NCBI GenBank assembly: GCA_963682025.1
Contig: OY821519.1
Span: 105,224,480 to 105,288,479, forward strand
Origin: Cordilura impudica
Taxonomy: Eukaryota; Arthropoda; Insecta; Diptera; Scathophagidae
Direction of reading: 5' to 3'
DNA length: 64,000 nt
The notes under the pieces were generated by a model. It searched no databases, had not been told where the DNA came from, and saw only the letters and a list, made by a program, of their open reading frames with translations. Shown here in pieces: positions 34,940 through 45,751 of the stretch. A program made the position numbers and the translations under genes. Each line of letters begins with the position of its first letter. Position 1 is the first letter of the stretch.

Positions 34940-37354
34940 TTACAATATTGCAACACAGTAATTGGCATTAATGTTTTGTGTGTCTTCTTTTAAGTTCATC
35001 GTCTTTTTTATTTTCTGTTGTATCCTTAACGTCTCTATTGTGAATCTTTTCTTTTCTATTTTTTCTCGATCTAATATTCGTATTTTGTCAAAATCTGCCG
35101 TATGATTTGTATTTTTTATATGTTGTGCTAATGCAGTACTTTCTTTTGATTTGTTTATGTCCATTTTATGTTCTGTTATTCTTGTTTCTAGTGTTCTTTT
35201 TGTAGTACCAATGTAAACCAAATCGCAGCTTTGATCGTTTATTCCTTTACATGATATTTCATAAACAACGTTGCTTTGTTGTTGTTTGTTTATTGGTGTT
35301 TTTATGTTTGTAAATATAGAGCTTAAAGTTTTATTAGGCTTATAAGCAAAACATATGTTTTTCTCCTCTATTGTTTCTTTGATGTTCTGTTTGTCAGTGA
35401 GCCCCGGGATGTATTTTACACTGAAAAATTGTTTTTTCTCCTTGTCGGTATTAGGGTGGCCAGATGTTTTGTTTTCTATTTTCTTCACTGCATTTGTTAT
35501 TAAAGTTTTTATAAGATTTTTTGGAAAGCTATTGTTTGTTAAAATTTTGGTTATCGTTTCTATGTTTTTAGAGTGATATTGTGTGTCACTAATATTGAGT
35601 ACTCTGTCAATAAAATTTCTGGCAGTATTAATTATTTGGCTCCGTGGTTGTGTTGCATTAAAATTCATAATCCTTCCCGATGAAGTTTCTTTTGCATACC
35701 AGTCGAAATCTATTTTATTTTCACTAATACGTAGTTTCGTATCAAGGTATGCAATTCCCATGTTAGTTTGTATTTCGATTGTAAACTGGATTTTACTATG
35801 ATATTTGTTTAGAGTCTTCAGGATTTCATCTTTATCGTCAGATTTTATTATGGCTAAAATATCATCTACATATTTTGCTATGTATTTTATGTGAATGTTT
35901 TTAGTTTCCAATTCCTTGATTGCTTCGTCAAGTAGAGTATCTAGGACTATATCAGCGATGGTTGGTGAAAGGGGGTTACCCATCGGCATACCGAATATTT
36001 GTTTAAAAATTTTTTTATCGTATATAAAATAGTTATTGTCTGTAAGACAGAATTTGAGTATATTTAAAAACTTAGAACTGGGAATTCTGGTGAAATCTTT
36101 TAAAACGTTCCATTTTGCCATTATGTTCTTTATCGCGGTATGAACTGGGATGTTTGTAAACAGTGATATGACATCGAAAGATACCAGAATTTCCCCGGGG
36201 CAGATGTTTACGCTTTTTAACTGTGATTTTAATTGTGATGAATTTTTTATATTGTAGTTAATCGAAATTAAGTTTTTTAAAATTTGTCCCAAGTATTTGG
36301 AAAGTTGGTAGCATGGTACTTGCATCGAGGAAACAATTGGTGTCAGAGGGATTCCAGTTTTGTGGATTTTCGGTAATCCGTAGATTCTTGGGGCTGTTGC
36401 CGCTGAACAAAAAAGACGACGTTTTTGCCATGAATCTATATATTCATTTTTGTGCTGGTCCGTTATGATATTATTGTTGTCCTTTTGTAGTTTTGATGTT
36501 GGGTCGATTCTTAATACGCGATATGTGTTATTGTCATCTAATAATATTTTCATCTTATTTTCGTAATCATTTTTATACATCGCAACCGTTTTATTTCCCT
36601 TATCTGCTTGTATTACCATAATGTCACTATGCCTTTTAAGAAATTTTCTCGTCTTCTCAAAAACTGTAAGAATCAGTTTTTCTCTTGGTGTGTTTTGTAT
36701 CCTTCTGTTAAATTCTGAAATTTTATTCGCTAGCTTGGTTCTGACAATGTCTTTTTCTCTGTCTGTATTGTCCTCTATTGCTTGGATACACTGTTCCACA
36801 TCTGCAATTATGTGTAAAGATGAGATATTAGTTCTGTCTATCGGTATGGCAAATTTTTTCCCTATTGGTAACATCCATTTACATTCCATTGGTATTACTA
36901 AGTTAGTTTTGTTTTCAAACCAATGATCATTAAAATTAAGGCATTGAATTTTAAAGTGTTTTTCTTTCAGTGTATTTAGTTTCTTTATTTGCCGTTCCTT
37001 TGTATTCGTAGTTATTTGTTTTGCTCTATCTGTTTGTTTCTTAATAAAATTATTAAAATCGTCAGCTGTTATCATGTTTTTTACCCCAGTTTCAAGATGA
37101 AAAAGTTTTCTTTTAATAATTTTAATATTATTATTTGTTTGTGAGATTTCCAAATTCAAGATTTTTTTGTGAAAATTATATTGAATTTTGCCTAGTTGTC
37201 CCTTTATAGTTTGACATTGAAAAAGATGTGTTACCTGTGTTGTAGTATTTTTTGTGTGATTTGGTACGATACCATAACTTCTGCATGACAATAAAAACTT
37301 TAGCCTTTGTTGTTGGTTTGCTAGTTTCTTAACTTCGTTGCAGTATTCTTTCAT
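34940..37354 (-). CDS. Penelope-like reverse transcriptase/GIY-YIG endonuclease
   Basis: 804 codons without a stop, close to the usual PLE length of about 800-850. The N-terminal 300 residues are Lys-rich and helical. RT motifs follow: YGLPKIHKTG (about residue 330), LVSFDVISLFTNIP (about 395, first catalytic Asp), QIFGMPMGNPLSPTIADI (about 460), and AKYVDDILAII (about 495, the DD pair). GIAYLDTKLRI lies near 545. The C-terminus is a GIY-YIG nuclease: VVYEISCKG (about 690), CDLVYIGTTKRTLETRITEH (about 708-727) and a late HIKNTNHTADFD. The enzyme copies its RNA at a nicked target. All catalytic residues I can name are present. The first ATG is used because only 17 bp of element sequence lie upstream. 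Confidence 0.9.
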   Translation of the reverse strand: MKEYCNEVKKLANQQQRLKFLLSCRSYGIVPNHTKNTTTQVTHLFQCQTIKGQLGKIQYNFHKKILNLEISQTNNNIKIIKRKLFHLETGVKNMITADDFNNFIKKQTDRAKQITTNTKERQIKKLNTLKEKHFKIQCLNFNDHWFENKTNLVIPMECKWMLPIGKKFAIPIDRTNISSLHIIADVEQCIQAIEDNTDREKDIVRTKLANKISEFNRRIQNTPREKLILTVFEKTRKFLKRHSDIMVIQADKGNKTVAMYKNDYENKMKILLDDNNTYRVLRIDPTSKLQKDNNNIITDQHKNEYIDSWQKRRLFCSAATAPRIYGLPKIHKTGIPLTPIVSSMQVPCYQLSKYLGQILKNLISINYNIKNSSQLKSQLKSVNICPGEILVSFDVISLFTNIPVHTAIKNIMAKWNVLKDFTRIPSSKFLNILKFCLTDNNYFIYDKKIFKQIFGMPMGNPLSPTIADIVLDTLLDEAIKELETKNIHIKYIAKYVDDILAIIKSDDKDEILKTLNKYHSKIQFTIEIQTNMGIAYLDTKLRISENKIDFDWYAKETSSGRIMNFNATQPRSQIINTARNFIDRVLNISDTQYHSKNIETITKILTNNSFPKNLIKTLITNAVKKIENKTSGHPNTDKEKKQFFSVKYIPGLTDKQNIKETIEEKNICFAYKPNKTLSSIFTNIKTPINKQQQSNVVYEISCKGINDQSCDLVYIGTTKRTLETRITEHKMDINKSKESTALAQHIKNTNHTADFDKIRILDREKIEKKRFTIETLRIQQKIKKTMNLKEDTQNINANYCVAIL

Positions 37355-37371
37355 TGTCCCGGATGTTTCGT

Positions 37372-38125
37372 TTATAGTCTAGACCGACTATACGATAACC
37401 TATACCATGGTTAAGAGACCCTATCTCTTCGGTCCAACTAATTGGATATAGAAAATAAGCATAAACCAAATTTGAGTGGCATTTTTATTAATTTTTTTTG
37501 GCTGCAGATATGAAAAAGTTCATATCGGGTGCTATATTTATATGGGCACTAGGTCGAAAAATAGACCGATCCTTACCATATTTGGTAAAGTAACTTATAT
37601 TTTGAAAAAATATATACAAACCAAATTTGAGAAAAATCTGTGCAAACTTTTTGTTTTTTGATAGATTTAAGTGAAGATCGGGAAGCAGCTATATATGGGG
37701 CCTATGACTAAGAATTGTCATATAGGGGTTATTTCTGGACTACTGATTAACGGATATAATAAACACATACAACCCTAATGTGGCTGAGATATATATGATA
37801 ACTTGGATCTTATGGCAATTTATGTAGATTTCATAGGGTCACTTCTATGGGGACTAGGTCTAGACATGGACCGAATTTCACCATCCTATAGCCGACAAAA
37901 GCTAATATACCAAATGTCAACAAAATATATTCATACTTGCGACCTGCAGTTTGATTACAAAGTTTACACGGACACACAGGCGGACGGACATCGCTAAATC
38001 GACTCAGAAAGTGATTCTGAGTCGATCGATATAATAAAAGATGGGTCTAGGTCAAATATTTTTGGTAGTTACAAACAGCAGCACAAAGTCATTATACCCA
38101 AACCACATAGTGGTATAGGGTATAA
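37372..38125 (+). repeat. Core repeat, main part of the copy split by the PLE
   Basis: Starts ttatagtctagaccgactat (palindrome with a few bases missing) and ends tagtggtatagggtataac. The GGAC run is the shortest kind, two units at 37980-37989. Its 5' 20 bp are at 34617-34636. Confidence 0.85.
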
Positions 38126-38520
38126 CAAACAAGCACAACCACAATCAAGCACGCAAACAAATAATCAAACAAACCAACTAACGCACAAACAAACAAAAAC
38201 AAACAGACAAGAAAATAAACAACATACTAAACAAAAAAACAGACAAACCAACAAAGAAATAAAAAACAAACAAACCAAAAATAAACAAACAGACAAACAG
38301 ACACAAAACAAAGAAGAAAACAAACAAACACATAAAAACAAGAAAACAAACAAACAAAAAAGGCAAACAAACAAACAAGAAAACAAACAAACTAACAAGA
38401 AAACAAATAAACAAACAAGAAATAAAAACAAAAAACCAAACAGAAAAACAAATAAACAAAAAACTAACAAAGAAAAAACAAACCAACAAACAAACAAGCA
38501 AACAAACAAACTAACTAATA
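38126..38520 (+). repeat. AAAC-rich microsatellite
   Basis: About 395 bp of degenerate aaac/acaa units. Two long minus-strand frames (38165-38509, 38178-38501) of Phe, Leu, Val, Cys and Ser are low-complexity artefacts of this tract. Confidence 0.9.
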
Positions 38521-38527
38521 TATTACA

Positions 38528-38531
<4 letters not shown>

Positions 38532-38562
<31 letters not shown>
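38532..38562 (+). repeat. (TA)n microsatellite
   Basis: About 15 TA units. Confidence 0.9.
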
Positions 38563-38563
<1 letters not shown>

Positions 38564-39968
38564 GTATATAGATTTTTCGTCGTTATCATAATAGTGGAGA
38601 CAAGTTTAGTGATAAAATATCTTGAGCCTTTTATATGACGCTATGTCAAATAGTGTCTTGAAGTTACTTAATATTAATACAGTTTGCCAATTTTTTAAAT
38701 TTTAGTTTATGCTTGATCATGCTTGAAATGTATACCAAATGTCATAAATAGGAACGTCGACGGGGTATAGTAAAGAATATTGCCGCCCATACTATCGTCA
38801 ATGACTAGAAAGCAAACAACGACAATGTGAGTTATCATCTTGCTGAAATAGTCGTGCACGATTTCGCAGATATTGAAGTAGCCAAGTCGTATATGATTGA
38901 CATGGACTGTCACCAATGTTTTCAGAATGGCATAATCGTTTTACACGTTGTGAAGCATGTTTTGAAGGTATGGCCAACAGCCTTCATATGTCTCATTAGA
39001 AATATTAAAAAAAAAAATATTCGTGACACCCTAATTCATAAACAAAACATTGACTGAATTACCAAAAAAAAAAAAAAAAAAATCTGAAACCAAACACCAT
39101 TTTCTCAGCATTCAAAAGTTCCAGTCTATGTTAAGTTATGTTAATTAATGAAAAATTAAGGATGTTAATTTCAGCCTAAAGACCTTGACTAAATGGCAGA
39201 CGGCATTGTCATTATTGTTGATTGCCATTTACATTCTTAAGAAAAACATATTCAAGAATCAAATATTCTTACGTCTCGCATCAAGTGATTGAATGAAGGC
39301 GTTAATTGGAAACGAAATGAATCTTGAATAGAAGTAAGCAAATATTTGTAGACAACTTAAATACGAAATTTTTCAACTTAAGTTAGAGTAAATATTTGTG
39401 TTATGGAAATATAAAGATCTGAACATTTATGGTAATAAAACGAAGTGTATTTAAAATGTTTTTTTTTTTTTTAAATTATTTTCTATAGGAGCAGGTTTTG
39501 TTTACAATGATAGCTTTAAGACATAGATAGGAAGTAATAAAAATCATTGAAATTTCTTTGGCATTCGCTGAGGGGAAAAAGTTCAATTCACTTCGAATCC
39601 GCAAAATGGAGAATCAAGTTTTATGCGCCATGCTTGCTAATTTGGAATTATTTAATATAGTTGCGTAAAATGTTTGCGTATATTATGATGGCATTTTTTT
39701 TTTCATAGATTTAGCATTTTTCGTATCGTATTTCATAAAGTTGATTGGAAATGATGAAAATCATTTAAACAATTCAAGAAAATGTTGCAGATATGAGAGA
39801 CGTACAATTGCTAATTAAACCGCAATAAAATTTCATAAATCATTTGTTGGATTTGTGAGCAAAACATCGATAGAAATAAATTTCATAAATTCGTTAGTGA
39901 AATACGTTGTGCGAACCACAAAATTTGCATATAGTTTTTTAAATATTTTTAATTCAACGTATTCTAGT
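38563..39968. other. AT-rich spacer, no recognisable gene
   Basis: Two opposed frames near 38707-39057 lack motifs. Poly-A at 39064-39082 and poly-T at 39458-39471. No element ends recognised. Confidence 0.45.
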
Positions 39969-40304
39969 TCACGCGGTGCCACATCCTTTCAGCCCAACTA
40001 TCGCATATATAATTGACGGATTAACAAACAGTTTTTCGGTATCATAGTATTCCAAATATATATTGAAAGATATGTTACTTTTATTGTAGTTCCGCCAGTT
40101 ATAATTATAAAAATAACAATTTTTAGTACCTGGCGTTGCTTGAGGAGATATTATGTATTGGATAATAAGTGTTAAAAGTACAAAAAGCAAATTAAAGAAA
40201 TGTTTGCCAAGTGACTTAAAGGAATACGAAATGTTTGTATATCCATTCCGATAATCTTTAGGGCTTGAACCTACAATTTGATTAACTAAAAAATGGCTTT
40301 CCAC
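39969..40304 (-). CDS. Orphan open frame, hypothetical
   Basis: 111 codons. A hydrophobic stretch (FFNLLFVLLTLIIQYIISP, about residues 36-54) is followed by a Tyr/Asn-rich part with two Cys (KNCYFYNYNWRNYN...KGCGTA). This could be a secreted or membrane-anchored small protein or one exon of a gene, but I recognise no family. It does not belong to any repeat identified here, which is the only argument for keeping it. Confidence 0.2.
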   Translation of the reverse strand: MESHFLVNQIVGSSPKDYRNGYTNISYSFKSLGKHFFNLLFVLLTLIIQYIISPQATPGTKNCYFYNYNWRNYNKSNISFNIYLEYYDTEKLFVNPSIIYAIVGLKGCGTA

Positions 40305-41310
40305 TAAAAAGGTCTAGGGCATTAGCATTTAAATGTGCTATGGAAAAATTGCACAGAGTTAAAAAACTCCACCGGTTGCGTCATGCAACGCACTTACTAC
40401 TCTTTAATTGTTTAGAGAAAATTTTTATCGCAAAGACTGTTTTCATATTCCGGTTTGTTTATTACTTGACTATTCCAATTTGAAGATGGTCAATCGCATT
40501 CCAGTCTCTTTGCTTACATGTAGTCGTGTTACAGTGGAACAATGGAACGATTTCACGTTAGCAAAAGTTAGGTCGATTCTGAGAGTGAGAGGTGAAAATG
40601 GAGGCTGAATTAGAAGACCCGTATCGCGGCGTTTGTTTATGTTAGTTCGAATTTTTTTTTAATCGACCTTCGAACTTTGCAGTCAAATGCCGATTTTCAG
40701 CATATTGTTATTTTTTTGGCTATAACTCGTAGACTAATTGATATTTTTTCAAGCTGTTAAAGCCAAATTATTGCTAGAGACCTGTGCAATAATTAAAATT
40801 TTTAAAAAAATTGATTTAGAAAATTTTTGTGGTGCTTATGAAGCAAAATGTTGGAAAAATTAAATTTTTTTTTTCATGCTTTTTGAAAATATTTTCCACA
40901 TAACTAACTCTTTTTTGCTTTCTGTTTGATCTATAATATGCTTCTCAGTTTTTTCAATAAATTTCATTTCAAAAGAAAATGGTCTTTGTCGATAATTTGC
41001 GTTAAAAATCCCAAAACCATTAAATAAATAGCGATTTAGGTAGAAGTAATTAAAAAGGGAAGTTCCAAGCATTAGGAATTAGTAAAACAACTTTTTTGTT
41101 TTCAACCACCGCACAAATAGCGATTTTTTTATTGCGTACAAGCGAACTAATTTCAAAAATGAAGATTCAGTTAAGACTCGAAACTCAGCCGAAGCTGATG
41201 TCTTTTAATTTTCGCTCGGTCGTGATAAAATACGTTATTAATTTTTTTGGGACTTATTTCATTTTGTGAGTGATTTAAGTTAACTGTATCGGTTTCATAA
41301 AAATAACAAA

Positions 41311-42104
41311 AACAAGTAAGAAAATTATAGTCGGTCTAGACCGACTATATGATACCCTATACCATGCGTATAGAAACCCTATCTCTTAGGTCCAACTAAC
41401 TGGACATAGAAAATAAGCAAAAACCAAATTTGAGTGGGATTTTTATCATTTTTTTTTGGCTGCAGATATGAAAAAGTTCATATCGGATGCTATATCTATA
41501 TGGGAACTAGGTCCAAAAATGGACCGATCCTGACCATGGTTGGTAACGTCTCTTGTATTTTGCAAAAACATATACAAACAAAATTTGAGAAGAATCAATG
41601 CAATATTTTTGTTTTTTAATAGATTTAAGTGAATATCGGGAAGCAGCTCTATATGGGGCCAAAGGGATCATTTTTGGACTACCCATTAATGGATGTAATG
41701 AATGCATACAAACCCAATTTGAGTAAGTTCTATATGACAATTTGGATCTTATAGCAATTTATGTCGATTTCGTAGGGGTAATTTGTATGGGGGCTAGGTC
41801 TGAACATGGACCGATTCCCACCAATTTCAACAGCGTTCATCCCATGGCTGATAAAAGCTTATATACCAAATTTCATCCAAATATATTCATATTTGCGATC
41901 TGCAGTTTGATTACAAGGTTTACATGGACACACAGACGGACGGACGGATGGACGGACGGACGGACATTGTTAAATCAACTCAAAAAGTGATTCTGATTCG
42001 ATCGGTATAATTAAAGATGGATCTGGGTCAAATATTTTTGGTTGTTACAAACAGCAGCACAAAGTCATTATACCCAAACCACATAGTGGTATGGGGTATA
42101 AAAA
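41311..42104 (+). repeat. Core repeat, near-complete copy
   Basis: Starts aacaagtaagaaaattatag with a perfect palindrome and ends tagtggtatggggtataaaa. The GGAC run at about 41937-41966 has one ggat unit. Confidence 0.88.
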
Positions 42105-42312
42105 AACATTGTTTAATATATTGTATTAAAAATGTCGGAACCAAAATGTAAAATGGACCATATAACCAAAATGCTGAAAATTGGCATTTGACTACAAATT
42201 TCGAAGGTCGATTAAAAAAAATTCGAACTAACAAAAAGAAACGCGCGATACTGGTCTTATGATTTAGCCTCTTCTAATTTAGCCACTCTCATAACACAGT
42301 ACAACAGCCAAT

Positions 42313-44484
42313 CTGGGGGGTGAGAATTTCCAAGTCAGGGTGATGGTACTAGGTCAGTATAGTAAAACTCTCAAAGGGTTTGGCGTTCGTATGTGTCAGT
42401 TTTTTTTTATGACCTTTTAAATTTTTTCCTTATCTTGATGTTTTTTTGCTTAGTTGTAACATTTTGGCAAAAACGTAGTTTAACATAACTCGAGAAGCAC
42501 TTGTACGATTTTGATGAAACAAATTTAGAAAAATTAAGAATTACAATTTCTCTAATCTGTTTCTATACCGTTTTCCTATATGTTTAACACTTTCGAAGTT
42601 AAAAATGAATGCATGAAGGGAAAAAAGAATTTGTTGCCTAAAAATTTAAATATTTTTTTTTTAAATTCATAAAAAATCCAAAATGGAAATAAGTGCCAAA
42701 ACTAATTACTTTCGCGTAAAGTCACATAACTCATGAGCAAAAAAAGGCATAGATCATGAAAATCGATGCACGCGTTTCTCATTTATTCACAATTAGGTAA
42801 ATGTATGAATTTCAAAAATTTGCTCCAGATATGCACAACATTATTTGGAGAAAACATTGACACTCACAAGCCGAACTCTCTCATATTTTTCTACTGTACT
42901 AAAAGAAAAATATTGATGTGGCAACACTGGTTCTGTAATGTTCACATAAAAATGCATTGTCATCATACTTCTTCTCTTTCTCACACTGGTTCTGTGATTT
43001 TTGTCATTCAACAAGTGCCGACGAACGCGAACAGTAAAAGTGATTTTTCTCCAGTTTTTTAAAAGTGAATAAAAGTGAACAGAATATGGCACTGTGCAAG
43101 GCAGATATAAATAGCTTTTGCTACTGCTGTGGTCAATATGTCTCAATATGCCGAAGGAAAAGATATTGCTGCCTCCACTGCATATTAAACTTGGAATTGT
43201 TAAGAATTTTATCAAAACTGTCGCCAAAAGAGATGAAGTTTTCTTGTGTTTGAAATTAATTTACCCGAGACTCAGCGAAAGTAAAATTAAAGAAGGTAAG
43301 TTATAATATCATATTCATTTCCCATGATTTTCCATCTTAACAAATTAATTTTTTCCAATCAGGCGTACTAAATGGTCCAGATATACGAAAGCTGATTAAA
43401 AGTGACGCATTCACAATCTTCTGATTGACGCTGAATTGAATGCATGGCAGGCAATCAAAGAAGTAATAGAAGGCTTGTTGGGAAAGCATCGTTCTAACAA
43501 CTTCGATGTTTCTGTCGCAAGGATGTTAAGAGCATTCTCGGAAATTGGTGTCCACATGTCCTTGAAAATCCATTATTTACATCATCATCTGGACTACTTC
43601 AGCAAACAATTGGCTACCGAATCTGATGAACAAAATGAGGTAATACTGATTTTTTATTTTTTCAAACTCATTTTAATAAAACAAAAACTTACAGATATAG
43701 AGGCAAAAAGTCGCCGAGTGCAATAATTGCGGAAATTTGCTGGTGGAGTAAGCTTGTGTGGCAAGACAAGGATGATCTTGATGATAAAGAATTTTCAGGA
43801 GATGCAGAAGGGCCAACAGTGGAGTCACACATTGACATTATGTGTGGTTCAGAAACTGATGATAGCGATGAATGCGATGCCACTAGTCCCGAATATTTAT
43901 TAAAATAAATAAAAATAAAATTTATAAAAAAGGCGATAAATGACACTTTTTTGAATAAAAATAAATATCAATATTCCTGTCAAAATGGGATACCTTCACT
44001 TAATTGTAAATAAAAGCAGAACGCGTTAATCGATTTCTATGATCTATGTCGCATTTTGTTTATAGGTTATGTGACTTTATATGAAATTAATAACACTTGA
44101 TCCCTTTTTCCGTTTTGGATTTTTTATGAATTTAAAAAAAAAAATTTTTAATTTTTAAGCAAAAAAATATTTTTTTTTCTCCACAAATTTATTTTTATCG
44201 GCAAAACTGTTAACTATAAAGAAAAACGTTATATGAACGGATTAAAGAAATTGTAATTCTTAATTTTTCTAAATTTGTTTCATCAAAATCGTACAAGTGG
44301 TTCTCGAGTTATATTAAACTACGTTTTTGTCAAAATGTTACAACTAAACTAAAAAACATCAAGATAAGGAAAAAATTTAAAAGGTCATAAAAAACAACTG
44401 ACATATACGAACGCCAAACCCTTTGAGGGTTTTACTATACTGACCTAGTGCCATCACCCTGACTTGGAATTTCTCACCCCCCAG
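42313..44484 (+). mobile_element. DNA transposon with ~490-bp terminal inverted repeats
   Basis: Left terminus CTGGGGGGTGAGAATTTCC at 42313; right terminus GGAATTTCTCACCCCCCAG ends at 44484. The inverted similarity continues inwards for about 490 bp on each side (to about 42805 and 43995), including cagtatagtaaaac.ctc, ggtttggcgttcg, cgtagttta, and acgattttgatgaaacaaat. The flanks are ccaat on the left and acaat on the right. The interior encodes a shortened gene with an apparent intron (43086-43907). It sits in the right arm of a foldback-like element. Confidence 0.75.
43086..43907 (+). pseudogene. Repeat-associated arthropod protein, internally deleted
   Basis: ATG at 43086 gives MALCKADINSFCYCCGQYVS, a Cys-pair start as in a widespread arthropod repeat-associated family. 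The frame then shifts and jumps to LPPLHIKLGIVKNFIKTV and LIYPRLSESKIKEG. A consensus intron follows (gtaagt near 43294 to ttttccaatcag ending about 43362), and exon 2 continues in phase with VLNGPDIRKLI. Further on come a stop near 43423, LNAWQAIKEVIEGLLGKH, HMSLKIHYLHHHLDYFSKQL and SDEQNE, possibly a second intron, then KSPSAIIAEICWW and an acidic tail. Relatives from memory are much longer, so the middle is missing. The function in the transposon is unknown. Confidence 0.6.
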
Positions 44485-44554
44485 ACAATAATCCAAAAAA
44501 TGTTCCACAGTGAAATCGATCTAACTTTTGCTAACATGAATTTGTTACACAGTG

Positions 44555-44899
44555 TAATGGTAGTCAGCTTAATTGTAGTTGCTTGGTTCACTATGTGAAG
44601 AACTCTTATACAACCACTTATTTCTTCATCTGATATATATTTTTCATTTATTATTTCAAAATTTAATTTAATTACAAAAATTTATTATATTTTGCCTTAG
44701 CGCCGGTAAAGGCTTGTTAGAGGCTTGTAAGCCAACTAACTATTTACAAAATTCTTATATCAATACATTTTTCTATATCTTACTTAAAAAGAAATCATGA
44801 GTTGTGTAAAATTGTTAAAAAAAAAAACAAAAGTAATAGAATAAAAGATCAAGAAGTTAAATAATTCAAGATGTAAGAAGTATTTCTACATTTTCTTAC
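44555..44899. other. Spacer, no gene seen
   Basis: A/T-rich; the start of the retrotransposon to the right is not sharply defined. Confidence 0.4.
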
Positions 44900-45751
44900 A
44901 AATATTTTTTTAAATTGATTTTAAAAGTCAATACTGCAGCTGCTCCTTTATATCCAGAATCTAGTCCGTTACAAATGTAATCAACCACGTTAATAACAGC
45001 TTCATCCTTACCTGCGCCTTTCTTAAATACGTACTTCCGATCAAATAACTTCTCATTATATTCCAAATATTTTGTTAGTTGCTCATATATAAGTTATTCA
45101 AATGTTTTATCAATAATCGAAAGCAGGGAGATTGGTCTATAATTGTCAATTTTATTAACACCTAGGGATTTTGGAATTGGAATAATTTTGTGCAATTTTA
45201 AGACCAAAGGAGAGTTTGCCTCATTAGTCATTTTATTAAATATGTTTTCAGTAATCTCCGTCAACATCTCTTTATGTACCAATAACATTTTTGGAGTAAT
45301 TTTTTCGCATCCAGGACTTTTATTTTTTTCTAAGTTTTCCAAAATTTGTTAAATTTTTATCTTTCCTATTTCTTCTAGGTCAAAACGACTAGTAGCTGGA
45401 ACTAATGCACGAACAAATCATTGCTTATTACATATATTAATTTTGCTTATCCTCCTAGTACGTTCCAAAATATTCGTGTCTTGTTTATTTTTCCTTCTGG
45501 ATTTCAACAACTTATTAATGATAATAACGATTCAGACATCCATGGACTCACATTGTGTCGAATATTTATTTTTTTAGTGGTTACATTTGTGCTTTGAAGG
45601 GCCGCTAACGAAAGAGTATCGATTAATTGTTTGTATTGTTCAGAACGACCACCTAAACTAAGGTAAGAACCAAACTTACCATTATCCAAGTGGTACCTCT
45701 TTTCAACAACAGCTTTCTGATGATTAAAGTTCATTTTCATTTGACAAAACA
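44900..45751 (-). pseudogene. Reverse transcriptase N-terminal half
   Basis: Minus strand: the end of the endonuclease and the linker (45504-45751; NVSPWMSESLLSLI), then KNKSPGCEKITPKMLL, LKLHKIIPIPKS and IDNYRPISLLSIIDKTFE (45094-45342), then after a stop YEQLTKYLEYNEKLFDRKYVFKKG and EAVINVVDYICNGLDSGYKG (44935-45090). These are RT fingers up to motif A, which is cut off. The sequence is close to insect Jockey/CR1-like RTs. Several frame breaks. Confidence 0.82.

Larger units (their letters stand above)
34637..37371 (-). mobile_element. Penelope-like retroelement (PLE)
   Basis: About 2.7 kb on the minus strand. It holds one long frame (34940-37354), a ~300-bp 3' untranslated part (34637-34939), and only 17 bp before the start codon, so it is 5'-truncated or lacks its terminal repeat. 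It is inserted within the first palindrome region of a core repeat with a probable 5-bp duplication (ttata). It looks young: the frame is uninterrupted, unlike almost every other element here. Confidence 0.88.
40532..44554. mobile_element. Foldback-like element with long arms, host of two insertions
   Basis: The left arm (about 40532-40720) has cacgttagcaaaagttag.tcgatt, ctgaattagaagac, gttagttcgaattttt, aatcgaccttcgaa and gtcaaatgcc.attttcagca. The same words occur reversed on the right. There the outer part lies at 44485-44554 and the inner part at 42105-42312, because a second transposon (42313-44484) sits inside the right arm. A core repeat is inserted in the centre (41311-42104). The remaining 40721-41310 is A/T-rich with no gene seen. 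Confidence 0.65.

Noticed and set aside
35355..36926. Plus-strand frames of 70-100 codons
   Set aside because: Antisense to the intact Penelope-like gene.
38165..38509. Long minus-strand frames rich in Phe, Leu, Val, Cys
   Set aside because: Translation of an AAAC-type microsatellite; no evidence of a protein.
40360..40400. ttgcgtcatgcaa palindrome as a bZIP promoter site
   Set aside because: A single short match without a supported gene next to it.
42841..43946. Minus-strand frames of 128 and 85 codons
   Set aside because: They overlap the plus-strand pseudogene and the inverted repeat; no motif.
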